DNA of 12,350 nucleotides from Candidatus Woesearchaeota archaeon (GTDB lineage: Archaea; Nanobdellota; Nanobdellia; Woesearchaeales; UBA525), in assembly GCA_027371725.1 (NCBI GenBank), contig DAHXMN010000013.1, positions 1 through 12,350 of the forward strand, given 5' to 3'. The position numbers were made by a program, and so were the translations under genes. The notes below the pieces were generated by a model. The model did no database searches and was not told the DNA's origin. It saw only the letters and a program-made list of their open reading frames with translations. The stretch's first letter is position 1, and each line of letters begins with the position of its first letter. Below are positions 6,414 to 12,350 of this stretch, piece by piece.

Positions 6414-6463
6414 CTTTGTGCATCAGCGTTATTGCCGCATCGCGGGGGGTGAAGAGTTTCCCT

Positions 6464-7762
6464 CTACACGCTCCTCGACGGCGATTGGATTGCTGCCTCG
6501 TAACCCGTCTCGACCGCGTTCGGATCGTTGGCGGCGCCGCCTAGCAGTCGCAGGAAGAACTCGACATCATTTCTCAAGCCTTCCGCCGAGCGATAGGGCG
6601 TCACAATCTTTCCCTCCTGATGCAACGGGAAGAGCGGCGTTCCCTCGAGCGACAGGTATTCCGAGATGAGCGCTTTCGTCCTGTCGCCCTCACGATGGCG
6701 GGTGAGCGGATCGCCCAGTATCCGGGCGCAGACACGCGCGGTCTCCTCGAGCCCTTCCCTCCCCGAATAGAATCTCCCGTCGGCCATGAACCCCTCGCCC
6801 ACCATGCCGACCTGGATGATGAGCTTCACCTTGAAGCCGGCCTCTTTGAGTTTCTCGATCGCCTCCACCTTCGACGCGGTGCTCTCCGGTTTTCCGAGGA
6901 AGCGCGACGTCTGCTCGTGGAACGACTCGACGCCGACCAGCACGGAGTAGAGTCCCGCTTCCCGTATCCTACGCAGGTAGCCTGGCGGCGTCCGGTTCAC
7001 GTTGGGCAATCCCATGAACGCGTACCTCTTCCATGCTTCGGGGAAGATGCTCGCGCCCATCTCGACGATCTCCAGCGGCGAGGGGTACGCCCGGGGCTCA
7101 CCCGCCGGGAACCAGAGGAGGTCCGAGCCGTTGAGGAAGTGCTCGATCATCAGGTCCAGGTGCCCGCCATGATACTCGACCTCGACCGCGCGCGCGAGCT
7201 CCATGTTCATCCTGACCTTCTCGCGCGTGAACAGCTCCAGCCGCTTCTTTCCGTCCCGCCTGTCCGGGCAGTAGAGGCAGGTCCTATCGCAGTCCTGCGA
7301 GATCTTCGTGATGACCATCGTGTCGTTGAACTCCGGCACGATGTCGTTCGGCGAGTAGAGATGCCTGAAGTCGCGGAACCGCGCGAGGACCCGTTGCGTC
7401 TCCCACCCCGTGAAGAGCGCCGCATCATCCGTTCGTCCGAAGGTGAGCGATGAGACCAGGTCATAGACCTTCTCGAGAAGCTTCTCGAGGGAAACGCCCG
7501 GTTCCGTGACAAAGTTGCCGAATGCGTTCGGCCGTTCCGCGAACACCCGCTCATTTTTCCTTGTGCCGCTGCTCACTCTCTGGACGAGACCAATCGGTCC
7601 AAGGTCGGCCCGCCACTCTCCCGTCATGAGCCAATAGGAGGCGTCGCTCTCAAGGTCAGGATCCCAGACTCTCACAAGCTCCGCTTTCCCGTCGCGTGCG
7701 ATGACTTCATGGGGCGGCGTATAATCCAGGTAGCATGGTAAAAGTTCGCTGCGATGGTCCAT
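6464..7762 (-). CDS. Radical SAM protein of unknown function (432 aa)
   Basis: Radical SAM enzyme. The CxxxCxxC iron-sulfur motif is CDRTCLYC at residues 158-165 in this numbering. It is followed by a GEP-type SAM-binding segment (FPAGEPRAYPS) and by later strands ending in LVGVESFHEQT and KVKLIIQVGMVGEG, as in Elp3/MiaB-like barrels. About 150 residues precede the cysteines and match no domain I know. The reaction and substrate are not predictable. I chose ATG 7762 because GAGGAG lies 6 nt upstream; ATG 7783 in frame would add seven residues with a poorer signal. It starts 48 bp after metK on the same strand, with no clear promoter between, so the enzyme that makes SAM and this SAM user are probably co-expressed. 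Confidence 0.9.
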   Translation of the reverse strand: MDHRSELLPCYLDYTPPHEVIARDGKAELVRVWDPDLESDASYWLMTGEWRADLGPIGLVQRVSSGTRKNERVFAERPNAFGNFVTEPGVSLEKLLEKVYDLVSSLTFGRTDDAALFTGWETQRVLARFRDFRHLYSPNDIVPEFNDTMVITKISQDCDRTCLYCPDRRDGKKRLELFTREKVRMNMELARAVEVEYHGGHLDLMIEHFLNGSDLLWFPAGEPRAYPSPLEIVEMGASIFPEAWKRYAFMGLPNVNRTPPGYLRRIREAGLYSVLVGVESFHEQTSRFLGKPESTASKVEAIEKLKEAGFKVKLIIQVGMVGEGFMADGRFYSGREGLEETARVCARILGDPLTRHREGDRTKALISEYLSLEGTPLFPLHQEGKIVTPYRSAEGLRNDVEFFLRLLGGAANDPNAVETGYEAAIQSPSRSV

Positions 7763-7810
7763 TCCGGTCTCCTCAGAAATCATGAGAGAAAACGGTTTAT
7801 CCCTTCCCCT

Positions 7811-8968
7811 TCAGAGCCCCGCCTCCTTCTTCAGCGCGGCGGCCTTATCGGTCGCTTCCCACGTGAAGTCAGGGTCGTTCCTGCCGAAGTGACCGTACGC
7901 CGCCGTCTTCCGGTAGATGGGGCGCTTCAGCTTCAGCATCGTGATGATGCCCTTGGGCTTGAGATCGAAGTGCTTCCGGACGAGCCCTTCGATCTTCTCC
8001 TCCGGGATCGCGTTCGTGCCGAACGTTTCGACGTTGACCGAGGTCGGCTGCGCGACGCCGATCGCGTACGAGATCTGGACCTCGCATCGCTTCGCGAGTC
8101 CAGCCGCGACGATGTTCTTCGCGACGTACCGCGCGGCGTACGCGCCGGAACGGTCCACCTTCGATGGGTCCTTGCCGCTGAACGCGCCGCCCCCATGGCG
8201 GCCGACGCCGCCGTACGTGTCGACGATGATCTTGCGGCCGGTGACGCCGGTGTCGCCTTCGGGGCCGCCGATGACGAACCTGCCGGTCGGGTTGATATGG
8301 ACCTTCGTCGCTTCATCGAGGTATTTGGCGCAGACCGGCCGGATCACCTTCTCGAGGACCTCCTTCCGAAGTTCGTCAATGGGCTTGGAGTCGAGGTGCT
8401 GCGTGCTGATGACGACCGCGTCGATCCGTTTCGGCGCGCCGTCACGGTACTCTATCGTGACCTGGCTCTTGCCGTCCGGGCCGATGCCGCTGATTGCGCC
8501 GCTCTTCCGCGCCTCACTCAGCTTCTTCGTGAGACGGTGCGCGAGGATGATCGGCAGGGGCATCAGTTCCGCGGTCTCGTCGCATGCGAACCCGTACATC
8601 ATGCCTTGGTCGCCCGCGCCCTGCTCCTTGTCGTCGCCCTCTCCTTCGGTGACGCCCTGCGAGATGTCCGGCGACTGCCCGTGGATGGCGACGAGGACGC
8701 CCGCGTCCTCATGGTCGATGCCGAACTCGGGGTTGGTGTAGCCGATCTCTTTGAGCGTTGCACGCGCGATCTTCTGCACGTCGGCGTACCCGTTCGTCGT
8801 CACCTCGCCGGCGACGATGACCGTGCCGGTGGTGGTGAGACACTCGACAGCGACCCTGCTGTCCGGGTCCTGTCCGATGAGCGTGTCGAGGACCGCGTCG
8901 CTGATTTGGTCGCAGATCTTGTCCGGATGGCCTTCAGTGACCGATTCGCTGGTGATGTAGGTCTTCAT
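7811..8968 (-). CDS. metK: S-adenosylmethionine synthetase, bacterial type (385 aa)
   Basis: Makes S-adenosylmethionine from methionine and ATP in the cytoplasm, normally as a tetramer. Diagnostic segments are [16 protein letters not shown] (13-28), the family hexapeptide GAGDQG (117-122) and the glycine-rich [17 protein letters not shown] (259-275). Length is typical. This is the bacterial/eukaryotic MetK fold family, not the divergent archaeal MAT found in most archaea, so its presence in an archaeal context suggests transfer. The start at ATG 8968 is supported by a strong Shine-Dalgarno (GGAGGGATCA) a few bases upstream. A TATA-like CTTTTAAAG at 9042-9050 predicts a leader of about 50 nt. 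The radical SAM gene follows closely. Confidence 0.97.
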   Translation of the reverse strand: MKTYITSESVTEGHPDKICDQISDAVLDTLIGQDPDSRVAVECLTTTGTVIVAGEVTTNGYADVQKIARATLKEIGYTNPEFGIDHEDAGVLVAIHGQSPDISQGVTEGEGDDKEQGAGDQGMMYGFACDETAELMPLPIILAHRLTKKLSEARKSGAISGIGPDGKSQVTIEYRDGAPKRIDAVVISTQHLDSKPIDELRKEVLEKVIRPVCAKYLDEATKVHINPTGRFVIGGPEGDTGVTGRKIIVDTYGGVGRHGGGAFSGKDPSKVDRSGAYAARYVAKNIVAAGLAKRCEVQISYAIGVAQPTSVNVETFGTNAIPEEKIEGLVRKHFDLKPKGIITMLKLKRPIYRKTAAYGHFGRNDPDFTWEATDKAAALKKEAGL

Positions 8969-8982
8969 CGTGATCCCTCCCT
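8960..8982 (-). promoter_or_regulatory. Strong ribosome binding site of metK
   Basis: On the minus strand GGAGGGAGGGATCACG precedes ATG 8968. GGAGGGATCA is nearly the perfect complement of the archaeal 16S 3' tail. This shows the gene is translated from a leadered mRNA, unlike several neighbours. Confidence 0.75.
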
Positions 8983-9041
8983 CCTTCCCTTTTTTTCCTT
9001 TCGTCGCCGGCGCGGCGGCTCTCTTCTGGCGTTGAGGGAAG

Positions 9042-9050
9042 CTTTAAAAG
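9042..9050 (-). promoter_or_regulatory. TATA-like box of metK
   Basis: CTTTTAAAG on the minus strand. The predicted transcript start is near 9019. Confidence 0.6.
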
Positions 9051-9095
9051 GCTTATGGAGAAAAATATTCTGATATGAATACTCGATCAAATTCC

Positions 9096-9125
9096 TTATT
9101 ATCCGTGAATATTATTATCCGTGAA
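9096..9125. repeat. Two 14-bp direct repeats, 16-bp period, AT-rich
   Basis: TTATTATCCGTGAA at 9096-9109 and again, identical, at 9112-9125. They lie in an AT-rich island in an otherwise GC-rich region, just upstream of the metK promoter. Possible operator for metK. Confidence 0.65.
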
Positions 9126-9195
9126 AGCCTCGTGCTTCGGCCTGCGGAGGCTCACTCGCTTCTTCCTTCGCCCACCTCCAGCGCAGCTTCAACTT

Positions 9196-9224
9196 CGCGG
9201 ACCGGCTCTTCGGCGGATGGGCTG
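9196..9224 (+). repeat. Dispersed intergenic repeat, copy R2 (partial)
   Basis: Identical over 29 bp to the minus strand of 3598-3626. It includes GGCTCTTCGGCGGATGGGCT. It lacks the CCTCCGC/GCGGAGG hairpin that follows in R1 and R3. It is about 175 bp upstream of the dehydrogenase and in the same orientation. Confidence 0.8.
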
Positions 9225-9250
9225 CGTTGAAAAAGCCGAACAGCATCCCC

Positions 9251-9281
9251 CTGGCGGCACAGGGATCTTCTCGACCGCCAG
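9251..9281. repeat. Hairpin CTGGCGG/CCGCCAG
   Basis: Perfect 7-bp arms at 9251-9257 and 9275-9281 with a 17-nt loop. An alternative pairing, GCACAG 9257-9262 with CTGTGC 9284-9289, competes with it. Role unknown. Confidence 0.4.
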
Positions 9282-9336
9282 ACTGTGCTCGGAGAACAAA
9301 CGGTCCCGGAACAGGAAGCCGCCGGGGCGCGGCCGT

Positions 9337-9358
9337 GAGACTTTCACCGCGGCCTCGC
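9337..9358 (+). promoter_or_regulatory. Shared promoter block C, copy 1
   Basis: A 22-nt block starting GAGACTTTCA, then CGCGGCC and CGC. It matches 10970-10991 at 20 of 22 positions and sits at the same distance from the TATA-like box (31 nt) and start codon (63 versus 64 nt). Likely a binding site for a common regulator. Confidence 0.6.
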
Positions 9359-9368
9359 GCACGGATAC

Positions 9369-9377
9369 TTTTAAATA
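9369..9377 (+). promoter_or_regulatory. TATA-like box of the dehydrogenase
   Basis: TTTTAAATA centred 27 nt before ATG 9400, so a leaderless transcript is expected. Confidence 0.7.
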
Positions 9378-9399
9378 ATTCCTCCCGTCCGCCGAAAGG

Positions 9400-10362
9400 A
9401 TGAATATCGCGTTTTTCGAGGTCGACGAATGGCAGCGGGACTACCTGAAACGCTCATTCCCCGACGCGTCGTACGATGACGGACCGCTCACCGTCGCGAA
9501 CGCTGCAAGGCACGCGGACGTGGAGATCGCGGCCATCAGGACCTACACGAAAACGGACGACGCGCTGCTCGCCGCGCTGCCCCGGCTGAAGCTCATCCTT
9601 TCCATGACGACGGGCACGGACCATCTCGACCTCGACGCGTGCAAGCGCCGCGGCATCATCGTCTGCAACGTGACCGGATACAGCGACGCGGCGGTCGCGG
9701 AGCACGCCTTCGCGCTCCTCCTCGCCATCGCGAAGAACATCCTTCCGTCAGCCGTCAAGACGAGAGGGGATGCCCGCTCCGGGGGACGCATCCAGGGGTT
9801 CGAGCTCAACGGCAAGACGCTCGGCATCGTCGGCTGCGGCGCCATCGGGCTCCATGCGGCGAAGATCGCGAAGGGCTTCGGCATGACCGTGCTGGTCTAC
9901 GATGTCGTCCGGCACGACGGTTGGGCCGAGGAGCACGGCTTCTCCTACGTCCCGCTCGACGATCTCCTCGCGACCGCGGAGGTCATCACGCTCCATGTGC
10001 CGCTCAACAGGCACACGCGCGGCCTTATCGGCGGGGACGCGTTCAGGAAGATGAGGAGGGACGCGGTCCTGATCAACACGTCGCGCGGCGAGGTCGTCGA
10101 CACGGACGCGCTGCTCGCCGCTCTCGATTCCCGGAAGCTGAAAGGGGCCGGCCTGGACGTGATTGACAGCGAGAACTTCATCGCGGACCATGAGCCCTCG
10201 GAGACGGAGCGGCGGCTCTGCGCCTTCTCCAACGTCGTCGTGACGCCGCACAACGCGTACAACAGCGTCGAGGCGCTGGCAAGAAGGCTGGATTCGACGG
10301 TCGCGAACATCCACGCGTTCTCGGAGAAAGGAGCCTCCGGACTGAAGGACCGGATCGCGTGA
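9400..10362 (+). CDS. D-isomer-specific 2-hydroxyacid dehydrogenase (320 aa)
   Basis: NAD-dependent oxidoreductase of the D-2-hydroxyacid dehydrogenase family, interconverting a 2-oxoacid and a D-2-hydroxyacid; closest in feel to D-lactate dehydrogenase. The nucleotide-binding GxGxxG is GCGAIG (145-150). A family-typical Asp ends the next strand (D168, which favours NAD). The catalytic triad is visible as R229 (NTSRGEVVD), E258 (GLDVIDSEN, five residues after the Asp) and H284 (VTPHNAYNS). Length is normal. The start at ATG 9400 lies 27 nt after the TATA-like box centre, so it is leaderless. It converges with the unknown gene at 10386-10757, 23 bp away. The substrate cannot be fixed from sequence; glyoxylate, hydroxypyruvate or pyruvate are all possible. 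Confidence 0.95.
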   Translation: MNIAFFEVDEWQRDYLKRSFPDASYDDGPLTVANAARHADVEIAAIRTYTKTDDALLAALPRLKLILSMTTGTDHLDLDACKRRGIIVCNVTGYSDAAVAEHAFALLLAIAKNILPSAVKTRGDARSGGRIQGFELNGKTLGIVGCGAIGLHAAKIAKGFGMTVLVYDVVRHDGWAEEHGFSYVPLDDLLATAEVITLHVPLNRHTRGLIGGDAFRKMRRDAVLINTSRGEVVDTDALLAALDSRKLKGAGLDVIDSENFIADHEPSETERRLCAFSNVVVTPHNAYNSVEALARRLDSTVANIHAFSEKGASGLKDRIA

Positions 10363-10385
10363 CTTCACGCGCTCAGAACCCGCTC

Positions 10386-10757
10386 TCAGAACCCTCTGTA
10401 TCCCTTGAATATCGCTTCCTTGACGCCCATCATGAAGCTGTCGCCTTGCGTCTGCGCGACCGCCTCGAAGAGCATCGAGCCCGGGGTCCCGTCCATGCAT
10501 CCCGCAAGCTCTTCCACAGAGACGGAATAGGCCTTCCTGACGGTCTCTCCCAACCCTTGGCCGACGAAGATGCCCTGCGCAGCCATCTTCTCCCTCGCCG
10601 CCCGCAGTTCTGTTCCGTGGTCGTGCGACTCCAGCGCCTTCTCGATACGCGCATAGTTGGGAGCGGTCCTCAGATGTTCCTCGAGAATCTGCCTGATGGA
10701 TAGCTTGCCGGGCTTTTCCGGCTTTCCGGTACCGAACGTGCTCGTTATGTCCGTCAT
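10386..10757 (-). CDS. Hypothetical protein (123 aa)
   Basis: I recognise no family. The protein is soluble-looking, with no membrane segment or signal peptide. A Lys/Pro-rich N-terminus (GKPEKPGK) is followed by a mostly helical, charged middle (IRQILEEHLRTAPNYARIEK) and a glycine-containing C-terminus. One Cys is present. ATG 10757 is chosen because the TATA-like ATATAAAT at 10779-10786 is centred 26 nt upstream, giving a leaderless start; a GTG at 10772 would fall before the predicted transcript start. It converges with the dehydrogenase. A 10-bp duplication (CTCAGAACCC at 10372-10381 and 10385-10394) overlaps its stop codon. Confidence 0.65.
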   Translation of the reverse strand: MTDITSTFGTGKPEKPGKLSIRQILEEHLRTAPNYARIEKALESHDHGTELRAAREKMAAQGIFVGQGLGETVRKAYSVSVEELAGCMDGTPGSMLFEAVAQTQGDSFMMGVKEAIFKGYRGF

Positions 10758-10778
10758 TCGGCCCTGGAGCACATACCC

Positions 10779-10786
10779 ATTTATAT
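10779..10786 (-). promoter_or_regulatory. TATA-like box of the 123-aa gene
   Basis: ATATAAAT on the minus strand, centred 26 nt before ATG 10757. Confidence 0.65.
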
Positions 10787-10886
10787 CTATTTCCGTTTTT
10801 TACTATCCTCAAGAGGCGAACTATTCCCCGACTTCTTCATGCCCTTCACATAATCAAGCCCTTTCAATCAAGTCCTTCACCGCTCG

Positions 10887-10941
10887 TCGGCGGATGGGTT
10901 GCACCTCCGCTCTTGCGGGTGGCGGAGGAGGGGAGAGGCGC
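10887..10941 (+). repeat. Dispersed intergenic repeat, copy R3
   Basis: Matches the minus strand of 3558-3612 at 51 of 55 positions. It contains a perfect hairpin: CCTCCGC 10904-10910 with GCGGAGG 10922-10928 and an 11-nt loop. It lies upstream of the 180-aa unknown gene, in the same orientation relative to the gene as R1 to tldD. Confidence 0.8.
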
Positions 10942-10969
10942 GGATCCACGGGACCGGAGCGAGCGAAGC

Positions 10970-10991
10970 GAGACTTTCAACGCGGCCACGC
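10970..10991 (+). promoter_or_regulatory. Shared promoter block C, copy 2
   Basis: 20 of 22 identical to 9337-9358, starting GAGACTTTCA. It lies 31 nt before the start of the TATA-like box and 64 nt before ATG 11034, the same layout as at the dehydrogenase. Confidence 0.6.
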
Positions 10992-11000
10992 AGGCAGACA

Positions 11001-11012
11001 TATTTAAAAATA
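11001..11012 (+). promoter_or_regulatory. TATA-like box of the 180-aa gene
   Basis: TATTTAAAAATA centred about 28 nt before ATG 11034; leaderless transcript expected. Confidence 0.7.
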
Positions 11013-11033
11013 CGCCCCGATTCCTCCTTCTTG

Positions 11034-11576
11034 ATGGTAACACTCGATTGGGATCATTCGCTCGCCCTCCGGAAGGACGGCCGCACAGTGCAGCACGACC
11101 TCGGCGCAATCCTCTTCGGAGACCTCGGCGCGAAGAAGAAGGATATCGGAGACGGACTGAAAGAGGTCGCGGGAGTGCTCTGGAACCTCTATGAGACGCA
11201 TCCGCGCCATAACTACCAAGGGACAGAGTATCCCGCGGACGAATTCCCTGAGCCCGCAGGAAGGCTGGAACTCGAGCGCATCTACGCGATGAAACTCGAG
11301 GGAAGCAAACATCCGCCCAACCATCTCAGGCTCCTTCCCCGGCAATGGTGGAACCGGAGGGAATGGAACGTGGAAAGTATAGGTCTCAAGGACGAACGGC
11401 CATTCCTGTTCAACGGCTACGTGTTCACGTTCAGCGGGAGCGGCGGCCTCTTCGTCGGCAACAACGATTCGCTGTATCAACAGCTCCGGGAAGAGGTCGA
11501 GGGGCATCATGGAGCATCGGCGATGGACTGGTTCAAGGAATTCCGCGATGACGGCTTCCGGCACCATCACCTTTAA
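11034..11576 (+). CDS. Hypothetical protein (180 aa)
   Basis: I recognise no family. It is a soluble protein, acidic and rich in aromatic residues: a WWNRREW cluster near the middle, FLFNGYVFTFSGSGG in the second half, and a His-rich C-terminus (RHHHL). The middle stretch MKLEGSKHPPNHLRLLPRQW may be a basic surface. No signal peptide or membrane helix. The open frame extends upstream to 10899 but crosses repeat R3 and the promoter, so ATG 11034 is chosen. It sits 28 nt after the TATA-like box centre, which makes it leaderless. The dehydrogenase has the same promoter block, so the two may respond to one signal. The uS15 TATA-like box overlaps its stop codon. Confidence 0.65.
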   Translation: MVTLDWDHSLALRKDGRTVQHDLGAILFGDLGAKKKDIGDGLKEVAGVLWNLYETHPRHNYQGTEYPADEFPEPAGRLELERIYAMKLEGSKHPPNHLRLLPRQWWNRREWNVESIGLKDERPFLFNGYVFTFSGSGGLFVGNNDSLYQQLREEVEGHHGASAMDWFKEFRDDGFRHHHL

Positions 11577-11580
11577 AAAT
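11571..11580 (+). promoter_or_regulatory. TATA-like box of uS15
   Basis: CTTTAAAAAT, overlapping the stop codon of the upstream gene. It predicts a transcript start near 11602 and a leader of about 100 nt before uS15. Confidence 0.6.
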
Positions 11581-11606
11581 CCTCCCGGTTCCCCTCTCCC
11601 AGCGCA

Positions 11607-11786
11607 ATGAGGGACGGCGGTTCTCCCGCTATGCCGGGGATGCTTCCGTTCGCTTGGATGCGGAGACTGTTCTCTGATCCCGTTGCACAGAAGGTGAAAC
11701 CATGTCACGCATGCATTCGAGAGCGAAAGGGAAGAGCGGCAGCACGAAGCCGGCAGCCCCGACGAAGCCGTCCTGGGTCGCGCTGA
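11607..11786 (+). other. Possible upstream ORF overlapping the uS15 start (59 codons)
   Basis: ATG 11607 lies a few bases after the predicted uS15 transcript start. It opens a 59-codon frame that runs past the uS15 ATG in another frame and ends with TGA at 11784-11786. The product is Arg-rich with CHAC. It may be chance; if translated it could affect uS15 initiation. Confidence 0.2.
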
Positions 11787-12157
11787 AGCCGAAGGAGATC
11801 GAGATGCTCGTCGTCAAGTACGCGAAGGAAGGGAAGGGCGCGTCGAAGATCGGCCTCTACCTCCGCGACGAGTACGGCGTGCCGGGCGTCAAGCTGATGA
11901 CGGGGAAGAGCGTCCAGCAGATCCTCGTCGAGAAGAAGGCGCTGCCGGAGCTGCCCGAGGACCTCATGGCCCTGATGCGGAAAGCCGTCCTGATCAAGAA
12001 GCACCAGGAGGAGAACAAGAAGGACATGAGCGCGAAACGCGGCCTCCAGCTCACCGAAAGCAAGATCAACCGCCTGGCGAAGTACTACAAGAAGACGGGC
12101 GCCCTGCCCGCCGACTGGAAGTACGACCCCGAGCGCATCAAGCTCTACGTCGAGTAG
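11702..12157 (+). CDS. rps15: 30S ribosomal protein uS15, archaeal type (151 aa)
   Basis: Ribosomal protein uS15 (S15P/S13e), which binds the central domain of 16S rRNA early in small-subunit assembly. It has the archaeal/eukaryotic layout: a basic N-terminus starting MSRMHSRAKGKSGS, then a helical extension (KPKEIEMLVVKYAKEGKGAS, KIGLYLRDEYGVPGVK), then the core S15 helices (ALMRKAVLIKKHQEENKKD) and an ending TGALPADWKYDPERIKLY. Length is typical for archaea. AAGGTGA lies 5-6 nt before ATG 11702, a good Shine-Dalgarno, so this gene is translated from a leadered mRNA. T-rich terminator sequence follows. Confidence 0.97.
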   Translation: MSRMHSRAKGKSGSTKPAAPTKPSWVALKPKEIEMLVVKYAKEGKGASKIGLYLRDEYGVPGVKLMTGKSVQQILVEKKALPELPEDLMALMRKAVLIKKHQEENKKDMSAKRGLQLTESKINRLAKYYKKTGALPADWKYDPERIKLYVE

Positions 12158-12160
12158 AAC

Positions 12161-12200
12161 CCTCTTTTTTCCAACCGTTTTTCCTTTTTCTGATTCTTTT
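12161..12200 (+). terminator. T-rich terminator after uS15
   Basis: Several T runs on the coding strand (CTCTTTTTTCC, GTTTTTCCTTTTTC, TTCTTTT) begin 4 nt after the uS15 stop. This is the usual archaeal terminator type. Confidence 0.7.
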
Positions 12201-12350
12201 CGGCCCCCGGATCTATTCAGTCGCAGTTCTCTCCGAAACCATCGAGCGCGCTGCTTTGGAAAGATAGTGTTCGTTTCGCGAACGCATAGCTGCGGCCAAG
12301 ACCGCGCGTCAATCTCCGCAGCGAGGGAAACGGTTACTCAGGCACCCTGT
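12201..12350. other. Right edge, no gene recognised
   Basis: No ORF or RNA gene recognised. A short near-palindrome (GTTCGTTTCGCGAAC, about 12269-12283) is the only visible structure. Confidence 0.35.

Larger units (their letters stand above)
8969..9399. other. 430-bp spacer between metK and the dehydrogenase
   Basis: No credible gene. In order it holds the metK leader and TATA-like box (9042-9050), an AT-rich patch with an inverted repeat TATTC..GAATA (9066-9081) and two 14-bp direct repeats (9096-9125). Next come dispersed repeat copy R2 (9196-9224), a CTGGCGG/CCGCCAG hairpin (9251-9281), promoter block C (9337-9358) and the dehydrogenase TATA-like box. An 85-codon open frame at 9121-9378 crosses the repeats and looks like chance. 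Confidence 0.6.

Noticed and set aside
7754..9073. Long plus-strand ORF of 439 codons
   Set aside because: It is antisense to metK; biased composition and no recognisable motif.
10372..10394. CTCAGAACCC direct duplication at the convergent gene ends
   Set aside because: A 10-bp tandem slip at a stop codon; no sign of function.

Overview
This window looks like a piece of a GC-rich archaeal chromosome. The evidence is an archaeal-type ribosomal protein uS15 (151 aa with the archaeal N-terminal extension), a Hel308/Ski2-like helicase fragment, a tRNA-Asn gene without an encoded CCA, and TATA-like boxes (TTTTAAA/TTTATAA types) upstream of most genes. Five genes have a TATA-like box centred 26-28 nt before the start codon, which means leaderless transcripts. 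Others (metK, the radical SAM gene, uS15, the DUF2203-like gene) have Shine-Dalgarno signals. The phylum cannot be fixed from this window. The bacterial-type MetK and the apparently split helicase would suit a DPANN-like lineage, but that is inference.

Layout. Bases 109-5280 hold four minus-strand genes, read right to left: a helicase C-terminal half, tldD, a pmbA/tldE partner, and a short DUF2203-like gene. Bases 5281-5974 have no convincing ORF but hold a highly structured, probably RNA-coding locus: two homologous long hairpins with compensatory base changes, on either side of a third long hairpin. This is followed by tRNA-Asn(GUU) at 5975-6047. Bases 6086-8968 are minus-strand: a small two-helix membrane protein, a radical SAM protein of unknown function, and bacterial-type metK, the last two probably co-transcribed. 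A 430-bp AT-rich and repeat-bearing spacer follows. Bases 9400-12157 hold a D-2-hydroxyacid dehydrogenase (+), a convergent unknown gene (-), an unknown 180-aa gene (+) and uS15 (+), ending in T-rich terminator sequence.

Themes. TldD and PmbA/TldE form a known heterodimeric metalloprotease and are adjacent here. Dispersed intergenic repeats occur upstream of three leaderless genes (tldD, the dehydrogenase and the 180-aa unknown), in the same orientation relative to each gene. Two of these promoters also share a 22-nt block at the same spacing from their TATA boxes, which suggests a common regulator. The strongest candidates for something undescribed are the tandem structured RNA locus and the 'half helicase' that starts as a leaderless gene exactly where the first RecA domain should have been.
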